This document shows, piece after piece, positions 10,597 to 22,259 of a stretch of DNA of 64,000 nucleotides. A program made the translations under genes and the position numbers. Every line of letters starts with the position of its first letter. Positions within the stretch are counted from its first letter, which is position 1. This DNA comes from Scalesia atractyloides (lineage: Eukaryota > Streptophyta > Magnoliopsida > Asterales > Asteraceae): positions 37,599,476 through 37,663,475 of the forward strand of contig CAMTDV010000022.1 in NCBI GenBank assembly GCA_947069175.1, written 5' to 3'. Under the pieces are notes generated by a model. The model had not been told where the DNA came from, did not search any database, and saw nothing but the letters and a program-made list of their open reading frames with translations.

Positions 10597-12560
10597 TCAT
10601 TCGTACAAGCCATACATCCGTATGAGTCAATAGATAGAAAATTTTTACAAGTTTGGATCAAGACATCACTCGTACGAGTCACTACTTGGTACGGGTGACT
10701 GAAAACTTAGACATTTTTCAAAAACTTTACCAAACTTACTTTGTACGAACAATAGTTCGTACGAATCAACAATACTCAACAAATTTCAAAACACAGTTTG
10801 TATGAATGGTCCTTCGTATGAATCCTAAACCGTACTAACTAACACTAAGTTTAAACCGAACTCAAAACACGTTGTTTTTAACAAATGATAGTCGATTTAT
10901 AGGCTATTTGGCCGATATTAACGTTTTTAAGATCAATTTTAAGTTTTACCGGTCCAATCTCCCTAAATCTATGTTTTATGTTCGTTTAGTCTAAATCCGG
11001 TATAATAACAGCTAAGAACAGGCAATAGTACCTTTCCCATCGAAAGAGCTATGCGTATCAACCTCCCCAATGTAATGATACTCGGTGTATGTCAAGAAAA
11101 TCGAAGATTAGAACTGATTCGCACAAAAAGTTCTCTCAGCCGCATAGTAACACAAAAGTTGGCTCGTGCAATAGGAAGACCTTTTATACTAGTTCAATGT
11201 CATTCGTACAAACCAAAGGTTTGTGCGAATGAACACCAAATGCCATTCGTACGAGTTACAGTTATAAAACTTTTTAAACCTTTTGATCCTTTTGATTTTA
11301 TGATAGTTTATTTGTTTAATACCCACTCAGTTAACCAAGTCTAAATTGATGACCCTGGTTACCTGATTTGTCTACCAAGTCCAAGTTAATGACCTTGGTT
11401 GACCATGTTTGAGCAAAACAGATTTATTTTAAATTGTAAAGTTTCAAATTAATGAACTTTATTGACGTTCAGGTAATTTTTCGTTTATAGATTAGCTCCC
11501 AACACATGGTCTTCAGATTTCGTTCAGCAAGATGTTGCCATGACTTCAACTATCAGTGTTTACATCATCGGTAGACTAAAACAATACTAAAAAGCTAAGG
11601 AAACTGAAAATCTTTTTGGATTTTAGGATTTTTCGACAAGAAATAACAAGTAAAGATACATATTTTTGTGAGTTTTTTGTTTTTAAGAGAATCATATCAA
11701 GTGTTTAAACAAATCAACAGTACCGTTGATCTTGGTATACTCATTAAGCTATTAACCAGATTTAACTAGATTGTTAATATTCTTATCCACTTAAACTTCT
11801 TCTCGTTTCTCAACTATTTCAAGATATGTTAGATAATATTAAGAACATGAATAACTGTGTGTCCTATCTCAAAATATACTCCCGTATCGAGATTCCCAGA
11901 ATTTCATTTCACAGGTGAATATATCCAATTTATATCTGTAAAAGGGTGAATTGCGAGACCTGGAGAGCTCAAGTTAGTACTACCGTACAGACAAAGAGAT
12001 GAAAGCTCGTCTTAGGTGGTGTTTCTTAAAAGAATCTTTTGTACTGCAGATGTCACAAAGTTTATGACATACTCATTTTTACGCAGCTTTTGTAGGCGAA
12101 TAATGCGTAAAGTATTATACAAGTTCTAGGCCATTGCTAATGCAAAATGAGAAGAACTTGGATAATACCCCAGATATTGATTAAATATAAAGACCTAGTA
12201 TTGCAGAATCTGGCATTCTCTCAAACGAAATTCTGGAATACTAAGTCCATATATCCGAGAGATGTTAACCCACAAGTTATTAGTTTTTCATTTAGGTTTC
12301 TATGTTGAAAACAATTTACAGAATGAGTGAAGCCTATTGGCACATCCTCAGTAAGATCTGTTTAATTATTTGTTTAATCATTCAATTCTTTAGCATACTG
12401 TGACTGTCATATTGATATAATATGATCTCCCTTTTTCACATAAACTCTTTGGACTTTTATAATGTTTTTGTATTTTCCCAAAATTCTCCCCCAAAATCAA
12501 AAACATACTTTTGGATTTTTATAGTTTTTTAAGAAAGAATGTATAGAAAATTCGTCAAAT
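10597..12560 (-). other. Element D spacer between RNase H and envelope-like region
   Basis: About 2 kb without coding sense. Palindromic TCGTACGA-type motifs cluster at about 10590-10830 and 11195-11265. The same spacer, in the opposite orientation, lies at about 45060-47130 of element E, with shared landmarks such as the ATTCGCCTACAAAAGC word (E about 45487, D about 12085 in inverse) and paired GGTCATTAACTTGGACTTGG phrases. Confidence 0.7.
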
Positions 12561-12569
12561 CGATGAGTA

Positions 12570-14304
12570 TCATGTCAAGTCATCGTCATCCTCAAACTCA
12601 ACCTCATGTATATCCCCTAATGGCAGGTTTCGTAAACCATTTAATTTTAAAGGATTTTTAAATCTTGTACGATCAAAGGCTTTGGTATAATAATCTCTTT
12701 TTGTCACCAGTATGGATTTTTTCAATTCTAACCAACTTTTTCTCGTAACAATCATGGATAAAGTGGTGTCGAATCTCAATATGTTGGCGTATCAAGAAAT
12801 TGCAGTCCGAAGTCTCTCATTTGCTGTTGAATCCAGAGAATCTGGGAACAACAGCTGTATGCTGAAACATATTCAGCCTCACAGGTAGAGAGAGCGACCG
12901 CAGGTCTGTTTCTTGCATTGCCACGTTACCAAACGAGTTCCGAAGAACTTGCAACCAGCCATCGTAGATTTGTTGTTATGTTTGCAGCATCTGAAATCAG
13001 AATCCGAGTAACCCGCAAGATTGAAGTCGTCGTGTCTAGGGTACCACAAGCCGGTGCTTGGAAATCCCTTCAAATATTGCATGATACGTTTGACGGCGAG
13101 CAAGTGTGAATCTCTTGGATTGTACTGATAACGGGCGCACAGGCATGTTGGATACATGCAAACTGGTCAGAAGCAGTGAGATACATCAAGGATCCGATCA
13201 TGAAGCGGAATAATGTCTCGATCAACTTTGACTCCATTAAGATCTGGACAAATGTCGTGATTAGGAGCTAATGGGGTTGATGCTGGTTTAGCTCCTGCCA
13301 TATCGAATTTCTCCAATATGTTATGAACATACTTCGTCTGATGGATGAAGATACCATCAGGCAATGATCACCTGAAGTCCTAAAAAGAACTTCATCTCCC
13401 CCATCGCGCTCATTTCAAAGTTGCCCTTCATGACTTCTTTGAAGTCTTTACACAGCTTGTCATTTGTTATCCCAAGATGATATCATCCACATATATTGTA
13501 CAATAATCAAATGCCCCTCCACTTCCTTCGTAAATAGGATAGAATCTACCATTCCTTGATAAAGCCATTGTATGTAAGATGTCATGAGAGTGTTTCATAC
13601 CAAGCTCTCGGGGCTTGATGTAGACCATATAAGGATTTGTTCAAAAGGTAGACTTTATCTTTGTGCATTGGATCGACAAACCCTGGTGGTTGGCCAACAT
13701 ACACCTCCTCCTTGTCTTTTCCGTATAAGAAAGCAGATTTGACATCTAACTTGTACACCTTGAAACCTTTCCAAGAAGCAAAGGCCAAGAATATGCGGAT
13801 TGCTTCAAGACGGGCGACCGGGGCATAGACTTCTATGTAATCTATCCCTTCTTGCTGATGGAACCTTGAACAATAAGTTGAGCTTTGTTGCGCACTATAA
13901 TCCCTCAATCATCACGCTTACACTTGAAGACCCATCTAGTGTTTATCTTTTTTGTGATGATCTGGTAGGTCAACAAGCTTCTAAACTCCCAGCATCTGGA
14001 ATTGAAGCAATTCCTCTTGCATTGCGTCCACCCAGCTCTCTTCTTTCAAAGCGACCTTCCAGTTCCCCAGTTCTACCTGAGAAACAAAACAACTATTAAA
14101 AAGTATGGTTTGAAGTGGAGCAATACGAGTATAGAAACAACTTAGATCCTTGTTGATCTGATTTCGAGTTTGCACTCCCGTTTGTAAGCTGCCTATAATA
14201 TTCTCCGAAGGATGATAAGAAAGCGTCCTTGGTATCACTTCATTAGGAACATCTACTTGTGTTTGCAGATTTGTGATGACTTCATCCACAACCGGTACAG
14301 ACAA
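12570..14304 (-). pseudogene. Element D reverse transcriptase and RNase H
   Basis: On the minus strand, RT begins near 14304 with the W-x-x-A-M-Q-E-E-L block of copia RT, and continues with A-P-V-A-R-L-E-A-I-R and Q-L/K-L-D-V-K-S-A-F-L-Y-G (13908-13582). The catalytic Y-V-D-D is readable at about 13480-13491. RNase H follows with Y-L-K-G-x-P-S-T-G-L-W-Y-P and G-Y-S-D-S-D-F (13157-12879) and the tail at 12779-12570. Several frameshifts separate the parts. Confidence 0.85.
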
Positions 14305-14722
14305 TGAAGCTTCATTCCTGATGTTTGATTGCTAGCTTGATTATTCAGGAAGCTTTCAATTGCTCAGAACCTTCAGCAGAACTGGATCCCCCATCATCCA
14401 AGGTTGGTTCCCGATCAGAGTCAGCATTTGACTGTTGCTAGGCAGATGATTCGACAGTGTTGACAATTGGTGTAGGGACAGAGTCTTGAAGAGTTGAGCT
14501 TGGACCTACATCAGACGTGTTAGACACAGGAAGTGACAGGGAAATCACTAACGGTCTGGTAACTTGCTCTTGATTAGATATTTGATGCTGTTGAAACAGC
14601 ATAACAAGTTCTTCTTCTGATGGCACATCTGGCAGGTCGAAAGAATTCCACAAACCATCGTAGTTAAACAGCCATGGATCCCCAAGTTTTTGCGTTGGCG
14701 TAGTATTCTTTGATAACTTGGT
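14305..14722 (-). pseudogene. Element D integrase-RT linker
   Basis: This low-complexity Ser/Pro/Gln/Glu-rich linker (frame 14653-14438, around W-N-S-F-D-L-P-D-V-P-S-E-E-E) joins the integrase C-terminus to the RT N-terminus, as in other copia polyproteins. Element E has the matching segment at about 42950-43500. Confidence 0.65.
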
Positions 14723-15500
14723 TCAGACTCGGCAAGAAGATTTGTTTGTTAGGAGAGCATAACCTACGAAGAATCCTTCCAAGGATTTGGCACCAAATTT
14801 ACCAGCCGGGTCCAGTATAGTACACGGTGATCCAAACGGATCTAGAAATGCAAGGTTGGGCTTCCCTTGATTTAGTAACTCAAAACACGTCTTGTTGTGA
14901 GGCTTAACTGTTAACACACGATTCAAGGTGTAACACGCTGACGCGCCTGCTTCACTCCAGAAACTGTTGGCAATTTTGAATAGGCTAGCATAGTTCTGGC
15001 AGTCTCGATCAGTGTGTGATTCTTTCGTTTAGCAACCCATTTTTTGTTGAGTATAAGGAGCACTGAATTCATGAAGAATCCCTTTTCATTACAGAATTCG
15101 AGCATCCGCTTGTTCTTGAACTCTGTACCGTTGTTACTGCGGATTCTCTTGATTGGCAAGTGATAGAGGTTTTCAAGTTTTCTGAAGAGAATCATTAGAG
15201 TTTCAAATATTTCATCTTTGCTCTCCAGAAAGAAAACCCATGAGAATCTTGAATAATCATCTGCAATGACTAGGCAATATAGATCACCAAAATGCTTTTG
15301 ATATTACTGACCCGAAAAGATCCATATGTAACCTCTCTAGTGTAGCTTGATAGAATTCAACAGCTTTCGTGGGTGTTGATTTCTTGTTCTACTTCCCCTT
15401 TTTACAACTCAGACAATCATCGGATAATTGAAAATTCTTCAAATTAACACCCTCCACTAGGTCGTTATGCACAAGATAATTCATCTTTTGCAGATGAATT
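14723..15500 (-). pseudogene. Element D integrase
   Basis: Minus-strand relics run from the zinc-domain block C-L-S-C-K-K-G-K (about 15420-15380) to the core with R-I-R-S-N-N-G-T-E-F-K-N (second Asp of the D,D,E triad replaced by Asn: R-S-D-N in E, R-S-N-N here) and the A-R-T-M-L-A block. The C-terminal part has L-N-R-V-L-T-V-K-P-H-N-K-T and the F-G-S-P-C-T block (14926-14723). Stops and small indels break it. Confidence 0.8.
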
Positions 15501-15589
15501 ACCACATCTTTCTATGCCATAGAATAGACTCTTTCTAGGCAGCTTTGGAAACAAAGCATTGAACTTTCTTCGATGTTGTTGAAGCGACA

Positions 15590-15958
15590 TTCATATCAAG
15601 AACATACAAATCATTTTCTCTCGGAGCTCGCACCAGAATCTTTCCTCTGGAATCTTGAAACCCGGTTTTAAGATCAAGCATTCTTTATCATTGAAGTGCG
15701 CTGTGAATTTCTTGTCACGGATCAACGAAATGCTGTGTAGATTGTTCTCAGTTCCGCGATGTAGTTCACTTTATCAGACGATACAACTCCATGCGTGAGA
15801 ATTCCTTCACCAACAATCCTTCCTCCTTGCGTCCTTGCAAAACCTACGTACCCTCCGCGGATAGCTTTAACACCGTGTAACAACACAAGCATCCCTGTCA
15901 TGTTCCTGGAAGCTCCACTATCCATTAAGACATTATCGATCGCGGGAGTCCTACACAC
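15590..15958 (-). pseudogene. Element D protease
   Basis: The minus-strand frame from 15958 reads into M-D-S-G-A-S-R-N-M-T-G, the copia protease active site (D-S-G), followed by G-G-R-I-V-G-E-G-I-L-T and the V-N-Y-I-A-E-L block. An ATG at 15958 lies in the conserved ATGTGTG(C/T)AGG word shared by elements C, D and E at the gag/pol junction. Protease cleaves the polyprotein. Confidence 0.82.
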
Positions 15959-16741
15959 ATGCGAAGAAAACTATTTAAACAAAGAAACCCGCTTGGTCTT
16001 GGGTGGGTTCGGAATGTCAAATTTTGGACCTACTTTGTTTTTGATGTTCTTTTTAGGCTCGGTGTTGTTTGGAACAGAAGGTTTCGGTTCTACCTTGGAC
16101 GGTTTAACTTTTACCACCCATGTTTGCGTTTTCATATTTTCCTTTTAACATAAAATTTAGAATCCATTTGACGATATTTAGTTGATGTTTCACCAATTTT
16201 AAATTTAGAATGACGTTGAATAATTGGTTTAATCATTTTTGTAGGATTCATTGGTTCTTTTCAAAATTTTCTTTGGCGTAACCATAGGTGCCTTCTGTTT
16301 CTCGTCCTTGGTTAACTTTTTAGAATGAGAAACAGGTTTTGGAGATTCTTGTGAGCAATATCTTGCAATGTGCCCAACATTTTGACATTTGTAACATGTC
16401 CTACTGTCCTTTTGAACAGAAGATTCTAAAACTTGTTTTATATTCTCTTTCCTTTCTTCAAATCATCATTTGATTGAGTACCGATGATTTCTTTTTCCTT
16501 CTCTGTTGTTGTTCCAAAAAAGAAATTAATTTTATTAGTAAAGTTTAGTTTTTTTCAACTTATTGTTCATTTTTCGCTTTTGGAAACCCAACCATGCCCT
16601 CTTATTCTCAGGATAATCTCTATTTTTATGATAGTAGGGTCGGTTGTCACAATTTGATTTAGAGTAGAATGATACATCGTGTTTATCTAAATCACATGAC
16701 TTACCTCCACAAGGGTGAACAATCTATCAACACGATCCAGT
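15959..16741 (-). pseudogene. Element D gag C-terminal part
   Basis: The minus strand carries a zinc knuckle C-Y-K-C-x4-H-x4-C (about 16400-16340) with C-Q-N-V-G-H-I-A-R-Y-C, a Lys-rich tail, and a stop immediately before the gag/pol junction, as in C and E. Upstream gag sequence aligned to E (about 40831-40900) continues to 16739, where the second LTR begins. Several frameshifts are present. Confidence 0.7.
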
Positions 16742-17214
16742 TGTGGTCCCGTGGTCGGCGGCGGTTCTAGACGGACGCTTTGGGGATAGAACAGATTCGG
16801 CAGAACAAAATAGACATGTAGGCACAAAATCAACGGAAGCTTTTCATTTCATTCATTCATACCGAAAGAGTATACATCTTGACTGACTGGTAGAGTTCCT
16901 GGAGAGAATCCGCCAGCGTTTCCCCTAAGGGAACTTCCAAAACTTACAAAACAATAAACACAAAACACCTATTTATAGACATGACAGCTCATGCGAACCG
17001 AGCATGTTATCACTCTACGAAGGGTCATATACCGTACGAGTAACAATATGTCACTCACCGTACGAGTAACAAAGTCACCCGTACGAGCACATGTCACTCG
17101 TACGAGCCAGTACTAGTTCACAGTTGGATCGTGTGTTCGTATCTAATGTATACAATATTCAATACACGCTCTTTCTAGCCTATTCGCAAGTGACGGCCAT
17201 AAAGTGCATCAACA
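16742..17214 (-). repeat. Copia LTR F (473 bp) inside element D
   Basis: TGTGGTCCCGTGG at 16742 and CATCAACA at 17214 give TG...CA ends. On the minus strand the LTR follows a purine tract CCAAAGGGAAAT (about 17212-17224), so it is a 3' LTR. It has a TATA box (CTATTTATAG on +, 16969-16978) and a cluster of TCGTACGA motifs at about 17020-17115, like D, but its start differs clearly from that of D. It is a related, separate family. Confidence 0.75.
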
Positions 17215-18536
17215 ATTTCCCTTTGGACGTCACTGTCGAAGCTTGAACTTGAACTTGAAATCTGAGAGTTGTGTTTGAATATTTTGCAACTTCAATCGGG
17301 TTCTGTTGACGTTGTAATTCCCCTTGATTGAAGATCCGGGTTTACATTATGTACGTTAAGCAACATTCCCCTCAAATAATTTTCTCTAGAAATTGATCTT
17401 TAGGTGTTGTTTGCACGGTTCAAGACCACCTATGACTTGCTTGATCTACAAATTTTCTCGAATAATCACCAACTCGAAATTAAACAATGCAGCTTCTTCG
17501 TTTCGACGTTAAGCATATTCGCCTTGGTTTAGCGCACTCCCCTGATGCTCGATCCTCGATCTTCAAAACCCAACCGGAAATTGACAGAAACTTCGGAATA
17601 CCACACCGAAAAACTTCGAACCAATAAATATCCGCAAAAATTTCTCAATCAGCAAATCATCAGAAACAAACTATCTGGTGTCACATCGAGTCTGAAAAAC
17701 ATTCTTCTTTCCAAGACATAAACGTTATCTCATCCCTAATGAATCTTCGATCCTCTGTGTTTTCTAGATAATCTGCAGTAAGAACCACCCGGATACGTTG
17801 CAGCATCACAATTTCAAAAATACCGGAATTTTAACATATCTGTAAAAAATTTTATTCCCACTCATTTTTGAAAATTCTAACGTCTTGATTTCTTATAGGA
17901 ATGAAGATTATGACGCGACTGCATCATATGGTACACAAATTTTGCAGAAAATTTCCCAAAATTGTAGTTTTGACCAAATGCTAACTTTACGTTAAGGCTC
18001 ATTAATAGTCAATACAAATGATGATCAACGTTTTCCGCATATATCATTGACTACCCCAAAATCATTATCCCTTTGTGATCGTATCATCAAATCTATACTT
18101 TGAAGCTCTAGATGGTGTCTCCGAACAGGCCGAATTAGACGTTAAATCTCAAAAAAATTTGTAATCACCAAATTTTTTTGGTCACCACTTCGTACGAGCA
18201 AGACTTTGTACGTGTGGTGCTTCGTACTAGTGTTGCTCCGTAGGAGTGGAGCTTCGTGCGAGTGACTAATTGTCACTCGTACGAGCTAGAGTCTTACTCG
18301 TACGGATGAAACTGATTACGTTTTTTCGATCCAGAATCTTCATTTCTTCGAATTTCGACATGATTTTTGCACAGATCTGGTCGAATATCAGTATCTAACA
18401 ATCCTATAGTTTCAATTTTACATTATGTCTGTGGATTGTCCAATTATTTGATGTTTTACGTCTAAAACCCCTCATACGTCCAAAATTCATGAGCGTAGGT
18501 GATTCATAAACTGATGGATTTATTAAATCGGTACCG
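17215..18536 (-). other. Non-coding internal block between LTR F and a primer-binding site
   Basis: About 1.3 kb runs from a primer-binding site (right) to a purine tract and LTR (left), on the minus strand, with no readable gag or pol. A cluster of TCGTACGA/TCGNACGA motifs lies at 18185-18310. This is the layout of a small non-autonomous copia element, but the right-hand LTR start matches D and not F. It may instead be the D leader fused to the 3' end of F after a deletion. Confidence 0.55.
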
Positions 18537-18550
18537 TAGCTCTGATACCA
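18537..18550 (-). other. Primer-binding site of the minus-strand copia element
   Basis: On the minus strand this reads TGGTATCAGAGCTA, the exact complement of the plant initiator tRNA-Met 3' end, 2 bp from the LTR at 18553. Confidence 0.9.
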
Positions 18551-18552
18551 GT

Positions 18553-18606
18553 TGTGAAGGGGGATCGGCTCCTCCGATGAGAACCGGTCTGATCTAACTC
18601 AGCTAA
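18553..18606 (-). repeat. Remnant of element D 5' LTR
   Basis: TGTGAAGGGGGATCGG and the following 35 bp match the start of the 3' LTR at 7249 closely. The copy is cut at 18606 by gypsy element B; the bases just before the break (GCTAA) would be the left target duplication of B. The rest of this LTR is not found on the other side of B. Confidence 0.8.
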
Positions 18607-20792
18607 TGTAATATATGTATATATATAGTATACATACATATATTCAGAGATTAGTAAACAGAAAAGAAAATATAAAACAACAAACTCACCACTTTTTGTG
18701 CCCCATCTCCCCCTTCTCACATTAATATGCATATACGTATGCATGTAGGTTAGATCAAGGAAAAAAAACCCTAAGGTGCTACTAGCGATGGCAGACGACA
18801 AGACCCCCCATCTTGATTTTGCGACGAAGCCAAACCTCCTCGCCACCTCTCCCTCCGGTCGAACGTCGTCTCTTTTCGCACTTCATCTCAATAGGTATGA
18901 TCAGTCGTAGTTTAATTACGTTAACCTTAGTCTATTGGCCGTGTTTTCTTTATATATATATTCAGTGTTAAATGTCTATGTTGTACGACGCTACTTGTGG
19001 TTAGATGTAAAAGAAATCGTGTATGTATCGTTAGAGCGACTACGGGTTTGGTTAGTTATGAGGTTTATGTTTTTCTTTGCATGACTTGGACATAAACATC
19101 GTTGAGTATGAGAATGTATTGGCTGCATTTTATGGATGGGTTAAAATAATTGAAGCCTTGACGAATAATTGGGTTATTGGGAATTTGTTTTGTTGGGGTT
19201 CCATCGAGTTACATGTTCGGGTATGGCTCTCGGGAGTTGTTGATGGGTTAAACCCGAAAGTTAGTGGTGAGGAAGTTGCTACATTGTCTTATTTGTGATA
19301 TAAACCTACTGCAAATAAAGTATTTTTAGGTCGTTGAGTCGTTAGATGGTTGTTTGTGGGATTTGGGTAACACAACAAACAGCTGTCAAATGGTTACACC
19401 CGACTTTAGTTGGCTGTAACCAGGTCAAAACCTAATAAAAATACAATTTTCAAACGCCTAAAATGAACCACTCTGAAGTATGGTTCAAACCGCATTGGTT
19501 TCATAATTTTTGGACCTTGTTTGGTTAGTGAAAACATTTAATTCGTTTCAGTGGTCACAACAGCGAATTTTCTACAGAAATTGTGTCATATGTTCTTTGT
19601 CATATCTAGGTGAATAGTTGTAGTTAACTTTTGAAATTTATACAGTGTTAGGTCCTAAGTGTCTTTACGAATCTCCAGCTGGAATCGAATCGTTTTGATA
19701 TTCTGGGAGTTTTAAATAAAATATTTAGTGGACAGGGGGCAGAATCATCAAAATTCAGACCACTCTCTATTGTATGATTTTTGTGCAAAATCTGTAAGGA
19801 AATGGCTCTACAAATTTTACACTAGCACATAGTAAACTTTTAACACGTGTAAATTTTTGGAATTTTTGGTGAACTGTAACTATTATATAAAAATCCCTAA
19901 ATACAAGGGGAGAAAACACTGTGCTCGCTACGGTATAGTAGCATTACTTTGATAAACTACAACAACGTGTTACGGTTTAGTAACATGCAAATATTTTCTA
20001 AATTGATTTCAGTTATGTTATACGGTTTTGGTCACAAAGTAGCATATCACTTTAAGTCCCCTCATAACTTTACGAGCCGTTAGTAATGGATCTTTAGCGA
20101 GGAAGTTTATTGTAGTACTACTAACAAGCCCCACCCGAGCTAGTCGCGCTAGCCAGACCGGTAAAGGTTTAAGGGTGTTGAATTTGCCTAAAATAGTCAT
20201 GGTTGGTGATAGCCTGACACCTTCAGGGCAATAATGTTAGCTTCGATTCGGACTCTTTGGTGATATAACCTAGGCTAGCTACCTACAAATATAACGTTAA
20301 CTTGGAAATCAATTTGGGGTTCTTGATACGGGATTGGATTAAGGGTAACTTATACATATCTGATTCGGGATAGAATCAGGGGAAAACATTTATTACACCC
20401 TGGTTCGGGTTTGAACTGTTTGCCGTTTGGGAAATAACCAAAACAAACTAAAACCTGTGAACTCACTCATCAATTGTGTTGACACTTGTTCTTTGCATGT
20501 TTTCTTAGGTGGCTAAGGATTCACGAGCACGAGTAGACCGTCCCGCATAAACATTCCAAACTATTTTTTTTAAAGTTGCATTATTTACAACTCATTATGT
20601 TGGTTTAGCGTTTGTGTTGGTGCTACAAGATATATTTTCAAACATTGTTACGCTTCCGTATCTTAATTTTATTTAGTGTCAAAACTTTGTTTTATTCATA
20701 CAGTGGTCCATCTATATAGTCATGTGTCGATGATCCTGGTTTGTCATGCACCTCGCGGTAAAACTCCGCTTGTGGAATTTGAAGGTGTGACA
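18607..20792 (+). repeat. Element B first LTR (2186 bp)
   Basis: Starts TGTAATATATG and ends GGTGTGACA just before a primer-binding site. It aligns with 27082-29577 almost throughout, but lacks about 300 bp present there (gap near 19890, at a CCTAAAYAC/TTAAATAC short repeat). It contains three hairpins with 5-7 bp stems and a GG(G/T)(A/T)TA loop (19927-19942, 19969-19984, 20360-20379) and a block shared with element I around 20128-20170. Confidence 0.88.
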
Positions 20793-20795
20793 GAA

Positions 20796-20807
20796 TGGTA
20801 TCAGAGC
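20796..20807 (+). other. Primer-binding site of element B, first copy
   Basis: TGGTATCAGAGC is an exact match to the initiator tRNA-Met complement, 3 bp after the LTR end. Confidence 0.92.
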
Positions 20808-20951
20808 TCATTGGCTATAGAGAATTAGATCGCATTCAGACCTAGACTATAGTCACGAACACGACGCAACAAAACTATATGATTTGTATGTTGCCCTATT
20901 TGTAATGTAATTCTATGATACATACTTATGTTATATCTAAATTTAACATGA

Positions 20952-21632
20952 ATGTTTAACTCTAAGTCTAGCTCTAGCTCTCACGGATCTGGCGACGGGT
21001 CTGACACACCCGATTCGTCCCAACTTACTCCTTACTTAACAGTACAAGTTCATGCTGAGGCACTGAAAGAGGAAATGAAGTATGAACTTTTGTCGTACGA
21101 AATCGATACTACAATGGGATTGGAGCTGGTATCCTCGAATTATTAAGGAGATCATTGCTGAGGAAGAGGTCCCACCCAAGACACTCGGGGAGTACCCGGG
21201 CGTTAATCGGCCTGTCATAGGTGAACTTCCACCGATTAAGTTCCACTTAAGGAAGCTTTCACAGGGTTTGTAGCTAAGATGACCAGGGAAGTCCGCAATA
21301 TGCGGGAGGCAGTAGGAGTTATCACTAACTTGATTGAGAGCAACACGAAACTAAAGAAGGAGGTGAACCAACTGAAGGGATCGCTTCAGGCCAGCAACAC
21401 TCGGGCTGATAACCTCCAAGAGATGGTGGTAGCACTGACACATCAGGTTATCGACCTCACTGAATGAACAAAGATGATAGAGAACCACATTATAGCTATG
21501 GAGCAGAATAACCATACAATGGAGGAAGAGGACCGGGACAAAGACCCAGAGGAGTCACCTGCAGAGGTAGCGGCTAACGAAGACGTGAACATGGGGGATG
21601 GCGAGATCGATGACTTAAGACTCGTTATCTAA
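20952..21632 (+). pseudogene. Element B upstream ORF (coiled-coil, acidic tail), first copy
   Basis: From the ATG at 20952 the sequence gives a Ser-rich start, then a block around L-T-P-Y-L-T-V-Q-V-H-A-E-A-L-K-E-E, then (after a frameshift) I-I-K-E-I-I-A-E-E-E-V-P-P-K-T-L. A heptad-like region follows (R-N-M-R-E-A-V-G-V-I-T to H-Q-V-I-D-L-T-E), and an acidic C-terminus ends in a TAA near 21631. Total sense length is about 220 residues. It is separate from Gag, with about 600 bp of non-coding sequence between. I do not recognise a known family; DNA or Gag binding would be guesswork. Confidence 0.6.
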
Positions 21633-22259
21633 TTATTCTATTTCTGTTTTGTTTAAACTTATTAGACAATCTGTTTAAACATCTTGTTTCTTTTTTTATT
21701 AATTATTTATTTATTTATTCGTTTCAGCATGACTTTACATTGTGACATTATGCAGTTTATTTCAGACATTTATATTGCTTTCACGTTTTGAATTACTTCC
21801 ATGTGTTTATTTAAAACTCTCAAACTATTGTATGCGTTTCACGATTCGGCTCCATCATGATGCAGAGCATTGATAAGTAGGCCAGACGAAACCCTAAGCA
21901 GCAATTGCAGCGTGTAGAACACTCCTTACAACGACACCCCTAGTTCCTATCCTAACTCTAATCCATTCTCGCGTATCCTTTTTGACCCCTGCACTATTTC
22001 AACATAATCTAGCAAATTCTGAGTCATACCCTAAGTCCTTAAAACTTACAATTCCTTTGTATGTTTAACTTAGATTCGGAACGCTAAACTATAGGAAACA
22101 CATAAGATAACCACGATTAAATATCAATTTATATAATGTGTGGTTAATTAAATTTTATGTGTGCACAATTCATATAATTGTTGAACAATGTGCTAAATGG
22201 GTGATGTAACCTTATGTCTTCTTTCTTTTGGTGCTAAAACATAATGCAGGACGACCTAG
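21633..22259 (+). other. Non-coding spacer between upstream ORF and gag (element B)
   Basis: An AT-rich stretch with no readable domain. It ends in a plausible splice acceptor (CATAATGCAG at about 22241-22250) just before the frame that leads into gag, so an intron joining the upstream ORF to gag is possible. Confidence 0.5.

Larger units (their letters stand above)
7249..18606 (-). mobile_element. Element D: minus-strand Ty1/copia (Sirevirus/Maximus-like), interrupted
   Basis: Reading on the minus strand, the order is a remnant 5' LTR (18553-18606), a primer-binding site, a non-coding block carrying an extra LTR, then gag tail, protease, integrase, RT, RNase H, a 2-kb spacer, an envelope-like region and a 3' LTR (7249-7706). 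The first 50 bp of the left and right LTR copies match closely, which ties both ends to one element. Most of gag is absent. The candidate left target-site copy is AGAAA at 7244-7248; the right copy was lost with the rest of the right LTR. Confidence 0.8.

Noticed and set aside
18523..18846. Minus-strand open frame of 107 codons as a gene
   Set aside because: It spans the border of LTR D and LTR B and has no conserved motif; the counterpart in the second LTR of B does not keep the frame.
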